Assembly (NCBI RefSeq): GCF_041381155.1
Contig: NC_091147.1
Span: 33,126,909 to 33,190,908, forward strand
DNA length: 64,000 nucleotides
Reading direction: 5' to 3'
From: Argopecten irradians
Taxonomy: Eukaryota; Mollusca; Bivalvia; Pectinida; Pectinidae
The position numbers and the translations under genes were made by a program. The notes beneath the pieces are model-generated. The model saw only the letters and a program-made list of their open reading frames with translations, was not told the DNA's origin and searched no databases. Below, in pieces: positions 21,840 through 33,110 of this stretch (positions within the stretch are counted from its first letter, which is position 1; each line of letters starts with the position of its first letter).

Positions 21840-24800
21840 ACCCCCGTAAAAAGGAACTGTGTAACACGTGAATCAGAATCAGGACTAACGATGTATTTAC
21901 CCCCTATATAACAGAAAAAACATCAGGACTAACGAAAGTAATTACCCCCTATATAACGTGTAAACAGAATCAGGACTAACGATGGTAATTACCCCCCTAT
22001 ATAACGTGATAACAGTAATCAACAAATGATGAATTGTAACCCCCTATAAAACGATAACAGAATCAGGACTAACGATGGTATTACCCCCGTGAAACAGAAA
22101 TATAACGTTGGAAAACAGAATCAGGACTAACGATGGTATTACCCCCTATATAACGTGTAACAGAATCAGGACTAACGATGGTATTACCCCCTATATAACG
22201 TGTAACAGAATCAGGACTAACGATGGTATTACCCCCTATATAACGTGTAACAGAATCAGGACTAACGATGGTATTACCCCCTATATAACGTGTAACAGAA
22301 TCAGGACTAACGATGGTATTACCCCCTATATAACGTGTAACAGAATCAGGACTAACGATGGTATTACCCCCTATATAACGTGTAACAGAATCAGGACTAA
22401 CGATGGTATTACCCCCTATATAACGTGTAACAGAATCAGGACTAACGATGGTATTACCCCCTATATAACGTGTAACAGAATCAGGACTAACGATGGTATT
22501 ACCTCCTATATAACGTGTAACAGAATCAGGACTAACGATGGTATTACCCCCTATCATAACGTGTAACAGAATCAGGACTAACGATGGTAATTACCCCCCT
22601 ATATAACGTGTAACAGAATCAGGACTAACGATGGTATTACCCCCTATATAACGTGTAACAGAATCAGGACTAACGATGGTATTACCCCCTATATAACGTG
22701 TAAACAGAATCAGGACTAACGATGGTATTATCCTCCTATATAACGTTGTAACAGAATCAGGACTAACGATGGTATTACCCCCTATATAACGTGTAACAGA
22801 ATCAGGACTAACGATGGTATTACCCCCTATATAACGTGTAACAGAATCAGGACTAACGATGGTATTACCCCCTATATAACGTGTAACAGAATCAGGACTA
22901 ACGATGGTATTACCCCCTATATAACGTGTAACAGAATCAGGACTAACGATGGTATTACCCCCTATATAACGTGTAACAGAATCAGGACTAACGATGGTAT
23001 TACCCCCTATATAACGTGTAACAGAATCAGGACTAACGATGGTATTACCTCCTATATAACGTGTAACAGAATCAGGACTAACGATGGTATTACCCCCTAT
23101 ATAACGTGTAACAGAATCAGGACTAACGATGGTATTACCTCCTATATATAACGTGTAACAGAATCAGGACTAACGATGGTTATTACCCCCTATATAACGT
23201 GTAACAGAATCAGGACTAACGATGGTATTACCCCCTATATAACGTGTAACAGAATCAGGACTAACGATGGTATTACCACCCTATATAACGTGTAACAGAA
23301 TCAGGACTAACGATGGTATTACCCCAATATAAACGTGTAACAGAATCAGGACTAACGATGGTATTACCCCCTATATAACGTGTAACAGAATCAGGACTAA
23401 CGATGGTAATTACCTCCTATATAACGAGTAACAGAATCAGGACTAACGATGGTATTCACCCCTATATAACGTTGTAACAGAATCAGGACTAACGATGGTA
23501 TTACCTCCTATATAACGTGTAACAGAATCAGGACTAACGATGGTATTACCCCCTATATAACGTGTAACAGAATCAGGACTAACGATGGTATTACCCCCTA
23601 TATAACGTGTAACAGAATCAGGACTAACGATGGTATTACCCCCTAGTATAACGTGTAACAGAATCAGGACTAACGATGGTATTACCCCCTATATAACTGT
23701 GTAACAGAATCAGGACTAAACGATGGTATTACCTCCTATATAACGTGTAACAGAATCAGGACTAACGATAGGTATTACCCCTATATAACGTGTAACAGAA
23801 TCAGGACTAACGATGGATATTACCCCCTATATAACGTGTAACAGAATCAGGACTAACGATGGTATTACCTCCTATCATAACGTGGTAACAGAATCAGGAC
23901 TAAACGATGGTATATTACCTCCTATAAATAACGTGTAACAGAATCAGGACTAACGATGGTATTACCCCCTATATAACGTGTAACAGAATCAGGACTAACG
24001 ATGGTATTACCTCCTATATAACGTGTAACAGAATCAGGACTAACGATGGTATTACCTCCTATATAACGTGTAACAGAATCAGGACTAACGATGGTATTAC
24101 CCCCTATATAACGTGTAACAGAATCAGGACTAACGATGGTATTACCTCCTATATAACGTGTAACAGAATCAGGACTAACGATGGTATTACCCCCTATATA
24201 ACGTGTAACAGAATCAGGACTAACGATGGTATTACCCCCTATATAACGTGTAACAGAATCAGGACTAACGATGGTATTACCTCCTATATAACGTGTTAAC
24301 AGAATCAGGACTAACGATGGTATTACCGCCCCTATATAACGTGTAACAGAAATCAGTAGCAAACGATGGTATACCCCCCTAGATAATCGTGTAACAGAAT
24401 CAGGACTAACGATGGTATTACCCCCTATATAACGTGTAACAGAATCAGGACTAACGATGGTATTACCCCCTATATAACGTGTAACAGAATCAGGACTAAC
24501 GATGGTATTACCTCCTATATAACGTGTAACAGAATCAGGACTAACGATGGTATTACCTCCTATATAACGTGTAACAGAATCAGGACTAACGATGGTATTA
24601 CCCCCTATATAACGTGTAACAGAATCAGGACTAACGATGGTATTACCTCCTAAATAATAACGTGTAACAGAATCAGGACTAACGATTGGTAATACCCCCT
24701 AAATAACGTGTACCAGAATCAGGACTAACGATGGTATTACCCCCTATATAACGTTGTAACATTAAAACAGAAAAACAACGATGAAGGTATACCCCCTATA

Positions 24801-26715
24801 TAACGTGTAACAGAATCAGGACTAACTATGAATATTACCCCCTATATAACGATGTAACAGAATCAGACTAACGAATTGGGTGTATCAACCCCCTATATAA
24901 CGTGTAACAGAATTCAAGGACTAACGATGAAATTACCTCCTATATAACGTGTAACAGAATCAGGTACTAACGATTGGTATTACCTCCTATATAAACGTGT
25001 AACAGAATCAGGACTAACGATGGTATTACCTCCTATACTAACGTGTAACAGAATCAGGACTAACGATGGTATACCCCCTATATAATAGTGGTAACAGATC
25101 AGGACTAATGATGTTATTACCCCCTATATAACGAGTAACAGAATCAGTGACTAACGATGGTATTACCTCCTATATAACGTGTAACAGAATCAGGACTAAC
25201 GATGGTATTTACCCCCTATATAACGTGTAACAGAATCAGGACTAACGATGGATATTGACCGTCCTATATAACGTTGTAACAGAATCAGGACTAACGATGG
25301 TATATTACCCCCTATATAACGTGTAACAGAATCAGGACTAACGATGGTTATTACCCCCTATATAACGTGTAACAGAATCAGGACTAACGATGGTAATCAC
25401 CCCTATATAACGTGTAACAGAATCAGGACTAACGATGGAATTACCTCCTATATAACGTGTAACAGAATCAGGACTAACGCTCTGGTATTACCTCCTATAT
25501 AACTGTAACAGAAACAGGACTAACGATGGTATTACCTCCTATATAACGTGTAACAGAATCAGGACTAACGATGGTATTACCTTCCTATATAACGTGTAAC
25601 AGAATATCAGGACTAACGATGGTATTAGCCTCCTATATAACGTGTAACAGAATCATGGACTAACGATGGTATATGAACCCCCTATATAACGTGTAACAGA
25701 ATCAGGACTAACGATGGTATTACCCCCAATATATAACGTTGTAACGTGTAAAATAGAATCAGGACTAACGATGGTATTACCCCCTATATAACGTGTAACA
25801 GAATCAGGACTAACGATGGTATTACCTCCTATATAACGTGTAACAGAATCAGGACTAACGATGGTATTACCCCCTATATAACGTGTAACAGAATCAGGAC
25901 TAACGATGGTATTACCTCCTATATAACGTGTAACAGAATCAGGACTAACGATGGTATTACCTCCTATATAACGTGTAACAGAATCAGGACTAACGATGGT
26001 ATTACCCCCTATATAACGTGTAACAGAATCAGGACTAACGATGGTATTACCCCCTATATAACGTGTAACAGAATCAGGACTAACGATGGTATTACCCCCT
26101 ATATAACGTGTAACAGAATCAGGACTAACGATGGTATTTACCCCCCCTATATAACGTGTAAACAGAATCAGGACTAACGATGGTATTACCCCAATATAAC
26201 GTTTAACAGAATCAGGACTAAACGATGATATTACCCCCCTAAAATAACGTTAGTAACAGAATCAGACTAACGATGTGAATTACCTCCTAATATAACGTGT
26301 AACAGAGATCAGTGACTAAACGAAAGGTATTACCTCCTATATAACGTGTAACAGAATCAGGACTAACGATGGTATTACCTCCTATATAACGTGTAACATA
26401 ATCAGGACTAACGATGAATATTACCCCCAATATAACGTGTAAACAGAATCAGGACTAAACGATGGTATTAGCCTCCAATATATAACGTGTAACAGTATCA
26501 GGACTAACGAAGTTTATTACCCGTACCCTGTATAACGTGTAAACAGAATCAGGACTAACGATGTATTACCCCCCTATATAACGTGTAACACAAAACAGGA
26601 CTTACTATGGTATACACTATGGTATGACTAACGATGATATTAACCCCCTATATACTAACGTGTACGTTTACAGAATCAGGACAGGACTAACGATGGTATT
26701 TTATTATTGTACCCA
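21840..26715. repeat. 45-bp minisatellite (~105 copies)
   Basis: Tandem unit with GTGTAACAGAATCAGGACTA and ACGATGGTATTACCCCCTAT. Copies at 22100-23650 are nearly perfect and differ mainly by a C/T choice (ACCCCCT or ACCTCCT). Copies at both ends carry many indels. Since 45 is a multiple of 3 the frames stay open with 15-residue repeats, giving ORFs up to 158 codons on either strand; these are not genes. Confidence 0.98.
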
Positions 26716-27440
26716 GTATGTACACTAAATATTTAACGTGAATAAGAACATGTACATTAAATGTAATATAAATCAGGACTAACGCTAACTTTAAATGGCG
26801 GGACGTACACAACATTTTACTAATTTCAATTCAATTAATCTAAAACTAGATTTAATTGACACATAACATAATACTCGTTAAAAGCAAATCGAAATAAACA
26901 AAGATACATTTAAACGTGTAGTAACTGCATACCGTGTAACTCCATGGGGATAACGATTTCCATTTTCAATATTTCACAAAGTTTCTTTAACGTTGCTATA
27001 ATGGCGACGTAACTCCACGAGGTCGATCCCTGTTCCCTTTCCACTGCGTTAATACGTAAGGATCTGTCGTCATGTACATAAATTTCACTTTAGTTTTAAC
27101 AACCTAGTTCACGTCCTACTGTACTACTTTAAGACAACCATTTCCCCTTCATAGTCCATTTTGGTAACTGAATCTAAAGCAACGATGGTAATACATTATC
27201 GATCCGTTGTAACCTCAGGCCTTTTATTACCCCTTTTCTAACGTTGCTTTGGAACGTTAAACATGTAAGTGGTCTTGTAAAGAACAAAGAATCCAGGACT
27301 AACGATATTACCTCCTATATAACGTTTTTTCAGGACTAACGATGGTATCGAATCCTGTTGGTATTTTAATTTGTTTCTAATGCACGTCCGTTGACCATTT
27401 CCCCTTTTAGTAACAGAATCAGGACATAACTGGCGGCTAC
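26716..27440. repeat. Decayed edge of the 45-bp array
   Basis: Isolated partial units remain, for example CAGGACTAACGATATTACCT near 27294-27320 and CAGGACTAACGATGGTAT near 27331, separated by unrelated sequence. Confidence 0.6.
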
Positions 27441-28600
27441 ATTAACTCCGACCATAACAGATCCCAAACTGATTACTGAAGGCACAGGTAAGTGAGATCG
27501 TTAATACCAAATTTTATCGATCCGGCCGCCATGATGTTTACATGTTGCGAGGGGCGGGGCGTATGCGTATGTATATGTGGTATATATACAGTGTGAACTG
27601 ATTGCAGTGTAGTTCTATTGTTTCATTAACTCAAAGACAATTTAATCTTTATATTTTGTGCTATGGTATGGATTGAATTAAGATTCAGCTTCTTTTCACC
27701 AGTGTATAACACGTATCACAAACCGAGTGCACAAAACAATCCCAACAAGTGTTGATTTTTATTGTCTTTTTGTACGAAAAAGTAAAAAAGTTTAAAGATT
27801 TTTTTGTCGGATATAATCAAGTTTTAAAGAGTGGTAATTTAAATACCCAGACGATATCAATTCTCATTTACTGAAAAGTAGAAGTCATGATCCCACAAAT
27901 GTGTCAATACAGTATAATTAAAATTACCGTTTTTTTAGAATTTAACTAAATTTAAACTGTCTAACAACTTTAACTGTCGTTAAAACAGCAAGATGGCTAA
28001 TATTAAACATGCGTTATTATACCTTCAGTATTCACTGTCAGTCGTTGAATGATCGAATAATACGCGATGTCACCAACACTAAATAAGAACATCTATACCG
28101 GGACGGAGATGTTGTTGTAAAACTTTATTTTTATTGATTGTAGTACAAAAAGAAAACGTACAGTAAAATTCACTGCGTTTCGAAAATACAACATTTGAAC
28201 TCTTCGTGACCTATATGAAAATTTAGAGGTCAAGAGAAGTAATATCAACTAGATTTTCCTAGATGTCACGGGATTTCCAAATCAAAAACGGTTATATGAA
28301 AAAATATACAAATATCTGCCAGTTTTTACTAGTTTCATAACAGTGCATGTGTTTCAATCATCTTATCCCTATTATGTTTGTGCACAGGGGTCGGACAATG
28401 GGCGGTAGTACATATTCGGACATTAGCAGAATGACGTGCACAGGGGGTTTCATCGGTACAAATTGTAATTCATAAATAAAGCTATAGCATATTGAATGGG
28501 TTTTTTTTTTATTATGATCCCCTGAAACGTCTTAATAGGGACATTATATTATTTCACAATGTAATACATTTTTGACAGGGAGATCACGCCCTATAATATT
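27441..28600. other. No gene recognised
   Basis: AT-rich unique sequence. A GC-rich patch (GAGGGGCGGGGCG) lies at about 27549 but has no adjacent coding exon that I can support. Confidence 0.45.
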
Positions 28601-28639
28601 CAATGCACTTGTATAGGAATAGGGGTATTGTATAGACAT

Positions 28640-28790
28640 TTACATGTCCAGTGGCGTAGGAAGATGAAAACAATAATGGAGGGGGGGGGCTGGGCAAAGG
28701 TCCTAAATAATTTCGTGAACTTACCCCCACCACCCCCCCACGGTCTGTGTCGCCCCCACACCACAGGAGATATTTTTCTTACTATCATTA
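28640..28790. repeat. G-rich/C-rich inverted segment next to the SINE
   Basis: Begins with CCAGTGGCGTAGGAAG, then a G9 run at 28681-28689 and a facing C-rich tract at 28725-28740. Probably part of an older interspersed repeat. No coding support. Confidence 0.35.
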
Positions 28791-28792
28791 CT

Positions 28793-29028
28793 TTGTTTGT
28801 TTGTTTTGTTTTGTTTAGAATTTGCGTCCTATTAACAGCAGGTCATGTAAGGGACGTGCACAGGTTTGTTGGTCGGAGGAAAGCAGGAGTACCCGGAGAA
28901 TTAACCCACACCGGTCAGACGGTCAGGTACATGGCATCTGCCCCTCATGGGATTCGAACCCGCATACAGAGGTGGAGTGCTTGTGGAATATGTCGGGACC
29001 ACTCCTAAACACTCGGCCACGCGGCCCT
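28793..29028 (-). mobile_element. tRNA-derived SINE
   Basis: Read on the minus strand the element begins GGGCCGCGTGGCCGAGTGTT near 29028, which has the form of a tRNA 5' end with an A box. It continues to a B box (GGGTTCGAATCCC) near 28950. A body with CTCCGGGTACTCCTGCTTTC, similar to conserved metazoan SINE domains, follows, and it ends in an AAACAAAACA-type tail at 28793-28816. The tRNA-like part cannot fold as a complete mature tRNA, so this is a SINE and not a tRNA gene. Confidence 0.8.
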
Positions 29029-29089
29029 AGATAATTACATATAATCCTTGAGTACAAATTCTAGCGTCCGATAGCAGGAAATTCATGAT

Positions 29090-29575
29090 TACGGCAAATA
29101 GCGTTGCGAGATTCAGGGGAGATCTGGGGTACCACCAGGAATAATATTATGATTAACAATGTCGCTGTGAAGAGTTTTAACGAATGTATTTTGGATGATT
29201 TTGTATGAGCGCAGAGTGCGTCGAAATCTTTTATATTTGGTGGGCTCCGGGGGTCTCCTCCGGGAAAAAAAATGAATGATATAGAATGGCAGTGATGAGT
29301 TTTGCGAGTTTTCATTTTCTGAATTTAGCGCGCCGATGGCTGCCGTGATTTTGTGAGTTTGAGAGGTCCGGGCGGTCTCCCCCGGAAAAAAAATTACGAT
29401 TTAGAATGGGCTGAGAAGGGATTTACGATGTATTTGATGAAATTTGTTATCACCGATGGCGCGAGACTCTTGCTTGTGTAGGTTTTTGGGTCCTTGGGTT
29501 CTTCCCCGCCAGGAAAAAAAACGATTTAGAATGGCAGAGAGAGGAGTTGTACGATGTTTTTTTGATGAATTTAAA
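29090..29575. repeat. Diverged tandem repeat, ~125-bp unit, about 4 copies
   Basis: Each unit has TTTAGAATGGCAGAGA-like, TTTACGATGTATTTGATGAA-like and GGTCTCCCCCGGAAAAAAA-like parts in the same order, at spacings of roughly 120-130 bp (A-runs near 29263, 29383, 29513). The copies differ at many sites, so the duplication is old. Confidence 0.6.
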
Positions 29576-29956
29576 GCGTTCTTAACAAGGTTATTTTTTC
29601 GATTTAAAGTTACACTGCTTTTAGAAATAATCGGCATTTTAATTGTTGTGGTAACTCAAAATAATAATGAATTGTACTGTCTTGCTAAGAAATATATATA
29701 AATTGATCTTTTAAGAAGCACTTTTGAAATAGTGTAATCCCTTGATGGACATTTTTAGGGTCTAGTCTAGTCGTAAAATGTAGAGTTGATTTGAATTTTC
29801 TTATTGGTTTGCACATTACGTACGTGCTTGAACGTTTTAGGAAACGCCGCCGCGCAACGAAAATTTTTTTAAAAATAAAGTACAAAAATGTGAAGGAGAC
29901 CCTTTTTTTCTTTCAAATGTGCATTTATAGAAACATTTCACTCGGCGAACGAAAAT

Positions 29957-30002
29957 GGACGGCGGGGGGGGGGCAAAAAAAAACATGTTTGCCCCCCCGT
30001 CC
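29957..30002. repeat. G-run/C-run hairpin
   Basis: GGACGGCG followed by a G-run and CAAA pairs with TTTGCCCCCCCGTCC across a short A-rich loop. Confidence 0.6.
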
Positions 30003-32100
30003 AGGAGAACGGCTTCCTTCGCCCCTATTTACTGTAGAAGGAATTTGTGTAATATTGATAAATTCTTTTGTATTTTCTTTATATCTTTACAGTTTACTGT
30101 GATATCGTTTGGAGGTGCCAGATCGGAGTACTAGTGATCGTTAGCTAGTAAAGTTTGTCATGGCAAAGAGTATTAGTGATCGTTATCGTCATGGCAGTTA
30201 GAAATGAGAAGCTACATGACGATGTATGATTTCCTCGATCTCTCCATTTCATGGAGGTGACATGATTTCAAAATCTAACTTCATATACATAAGTCAAAAT
30301 GTGCTTTGAACAGAGGGTTACTGTAACAGAGGGACCCGGAAGTATATATCGATCACAAACATGTACATTCTCAAAAGATTTAGGGGTCTGCATTGAAATA
30401 AGTCAAATTCATTATAAGTTGCGTTGTGTTTCGCAACGAAATGGGACATCATTATTAGGATATTTTAAAAGGAACGAAAAAAAAACCCACAAAACGTAAA
30501 AAATGCATACTTTTTAACTATCAAATCCCTTTTTTTGAAAGAGTGTACAATGTATACCGTCGGTGTTGTTGGTCAAATGCGTACCGCCGAGAGATAGACA
30601 AAGAACACTTTTTCTTTGTGTTGATGATACAAATTACTGAAAAATACAAATAAACAATTATTAGGCCAAAAAAATATGTATGTTTAGGGTTGCATTTGCA
30701 AAAAAGGTAGGTCGTGAGGATTAAAAAAACGTTTTTTTTAGTGTCTTTCACTCAATGGCCGGAACGGAGTCTGAGATCGAAATCACGACTTTAAATTTGT
30801 TTTCGTAGAAAAGTGGAAAAAATAGGGTCGGGGGGTAAAAAATAAGTGTCGGTCGGGCAACCTTTAACAGACATATTATTTTGTTGGCCTTTATTTAGTA
30901 CAGGTTTATGTCTGGAGTAGAATAAGTATGGTAATATTGAATATAACTGTAATTTTCTGCTATCTGGCAAACACATGTTTTCATTTACTGTAAAGTTATA
31001 ATAATGTATGTTAACAGTATTAAAACCATTAGTTACTACTACAACTCGCAGCAAAGTTCAAAATACATTGCATGCATTTCACTATACAACTGCTTGTGAA
31101 AAATTGAAGGGAAATAACTCGTACGATCTTTACATTAAGCAAAGAGTAAATAATGAGTAGTCTCCCTTGAATAGAAAAATTGGTCAGGAAAGGAAGTTTT
31201 ACAAAATATTAGGGAAGTAATGACTATTTTAGCCTGAATTAATATATTCTACATTTACCGAGACGAACATTGAATTATTTAATCAACAAGGCACTACAAC
31301 TCGAATCTACGGAAATTCCGGAATGCATTATAGATTACAAAGATAGGAAAGTTTATTTATAACCTTTGTATGTATCATTATAAGAATTGATACATCGTAA
31401 GCTTAAAAGTACAACATTAATATGTTGAAGAATGTCAATATATGTCCCGACAACTGTGGCACACTGGCGCAAGACAAACTTAAATCAAAACATTAACACA
31501 AGTATGCCCGCAGCCATATACATATGAATTTCTACATTTTTGGGGTTGGATAAAGGCCCTTTTGGCCTTTTCCAACCCTATTGGGATCGTTGGCAAAACT
31601 TGGGAGACAATTTTAACACAAACCTACAATAAATAAAACGTTACGAGGCAAGATATAGTTCTCATGTCATATTATTTCTCTTTGCGCTAAATACACATTT
31701 AAACCGATTGTCAGGTATGCCTCAGAATGAAATATCATTATACACTTATATTAAAATGATTTTTCCGTTTTGACCATTTTTTACACGCCCTATAAATTTC
31801 CTTTTAACACGTAGTAATATATTAATGCGCTGGCCACACAATCTACCAGGTACATGTGTAACGTATCACAAATGTAGTTACTCATTCTCATCCGTCAGAG
31901 TTACTTCCCTTCCTTTCACTCTGTCAGTACCTCCGATATCCTGCAAGATTTTCTGGAGTGAGGCTTGGTCACGTGACCCTTCTAAGCCAATCAGTGCTTT
32001 ACGGTATTAAAGTGTCGCGAAAAAAATTCCAGCTGTGAAAAAAGGCTTCGACCAATCACAGCCCCGCTTGCAAACGCTGTTCGGCATAGATGCTGAAAAA
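30003..32100. other. No gene recognised apart from short hairpins
   Basis: AT-rich sequence with two AGGGAAATAACTC/GTCTCCCTTGAA-type words near 31107 and 31160. The GC-richer stretch at 31880-32080, with TGGTCACGTGACC and inverted CCAAT (ATTGG) words, lies just upstream of the RecQ-like remnant and could be its old promoter. Confidence 0.4.
31543..31579. repeat. Small hairpin, ~15-bp arms
   Basis: GGGTTGGATAAAGGCC pairs with GGCCTTTTCCAACCC with one mismatch and a short loop. Confidence 0.5.
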
Positions 32101-32114
32101 AATTGACGACCAAG

Positions 32115-33110
32115 ATGAGCGAAGAATATTTATATGCGATTTCTTTTCTATCGACAGCCTATATACACATCAGTTTTATCGACTATCCTAAGTGGTAAGG
32201 ACGTGTTCCTGTCGACTACAACTGGAAGCGGCAAGTCACTGTGCTATCAGGCTATACCAGTGTTGATTGAAAAGTTGGTACTTGTGATTTCACCATTGAT
32301 CAGTATCATGAAGGAAAAGTCGGAGTTATGACGATGAAAAAACTTCTATATTTAACGGAAATTTGCAGAGCTCTGTTTGAAATCACACATGGAATATATC
32401 CAGTGTCCGGATCGTCCAACATTAAACTAAATGTGAAACTTTGTAATTCTAACATGGATGTTGCGGACATGATGCGGTTGGTAATTTCAGGGTTGCAGGA
32501 GGAAAGGAACAATTTTCCAAGACATGTGGTTTTTACCAGAACAATCAGGGAATGTGCTGCCCTCTACAATGCTCTGAGATTACAGCTTCCCGGTCTCCAG
32601 CATCTTCAGCAGATGTATCATTCCTGTACACTAAACCGGATTAAGGAATCGATTACTGCAGACATGGCATCCAATACAGGACAAATCCGCACCCTTGTTT
32701 GTACCAACGCAGCAGGTATGGGTGTAAATTTTAAAGGTGTATCCCATGTGGTCAACTTTGGCTCCCCAATTGAACTGGACACATTTGTACTGCAAGTTGA
32801 ACTTGCTGGTCGAGATGGTGGGTACTCTGATCATATTCTCATATGAAGTAAAAGACTACTGACAAAGGTGGACAGTGACATGAAGGACTATTCCTTAAAC
32901 AATTCTGCATGCCGTTGCAGTCATTTAATGAAAAACTACACAACAACTTTTTCTTCAGATGTCAAAGGACACAAATGTTGTGATATATGTTCAGTGAACC
33001 GTCTTTGTGATGAAGCCGTTGTTTTGCAGATCAGTTTCAGCATGCAGCTTTTCTGTATTCTGCTACAGACAGTACCAGTGATGAGGACACTGATGAAGAC
33101 ATTATGGTGA
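32115..33110 (+). pseudogene. RecQ-like DNA helicase, internally deleted and frameshifted
   Basis: Three reading frames in series match a RecQ-type superfamily 2 helicase. At 32134-32331 are the motif-0/I region and a Walker A loop (TTTGSGKSLCYQ) followed by LVISPLISIMK. At 32328-32846 is the second helicase lobe (VVFTRTIRECAALYNAL, LVCTNAAGMGVNFKGV and a motif VI remnant, AGRDGG). At 32868-33110 is a cysteine cluster (CCDIC) typical of the zinc-binding subdomain. The DEAH box, motif III and the rest of lobe 1 are missing between the first two parts, and the arginine expected in GRAGRDG has become VELAGRDG. No introns are seen. The element is non-functional as it stands. Mobile-element-associated RecQ helicases are common in invertebrates, so it may come from one. 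Confidence 0.82.

Noticed and set aside
22081-24362. Repetitive 146-158 codon ORFs on both strands
   Set aside because: The 45-bp unit is a multiple of 3 and lacks stops in these frames; there is no start context, splice site or non-repeat domain.
21840-26715. CRISPR-like array
   Set aside because: Head-to-tail minisatellite without variable spacers, in a eukaryotic genome.
28628-29008. 126-codon plus-strand ORF
   Set aside because: It crosses G/C-run repeats and the antisense of the SINE.
28930-29028. tRNA gene
   Set aside because: A and B boxes are present, but the acceptor and anticodon stems do not close and a SINE body with an A-rich tail follows.
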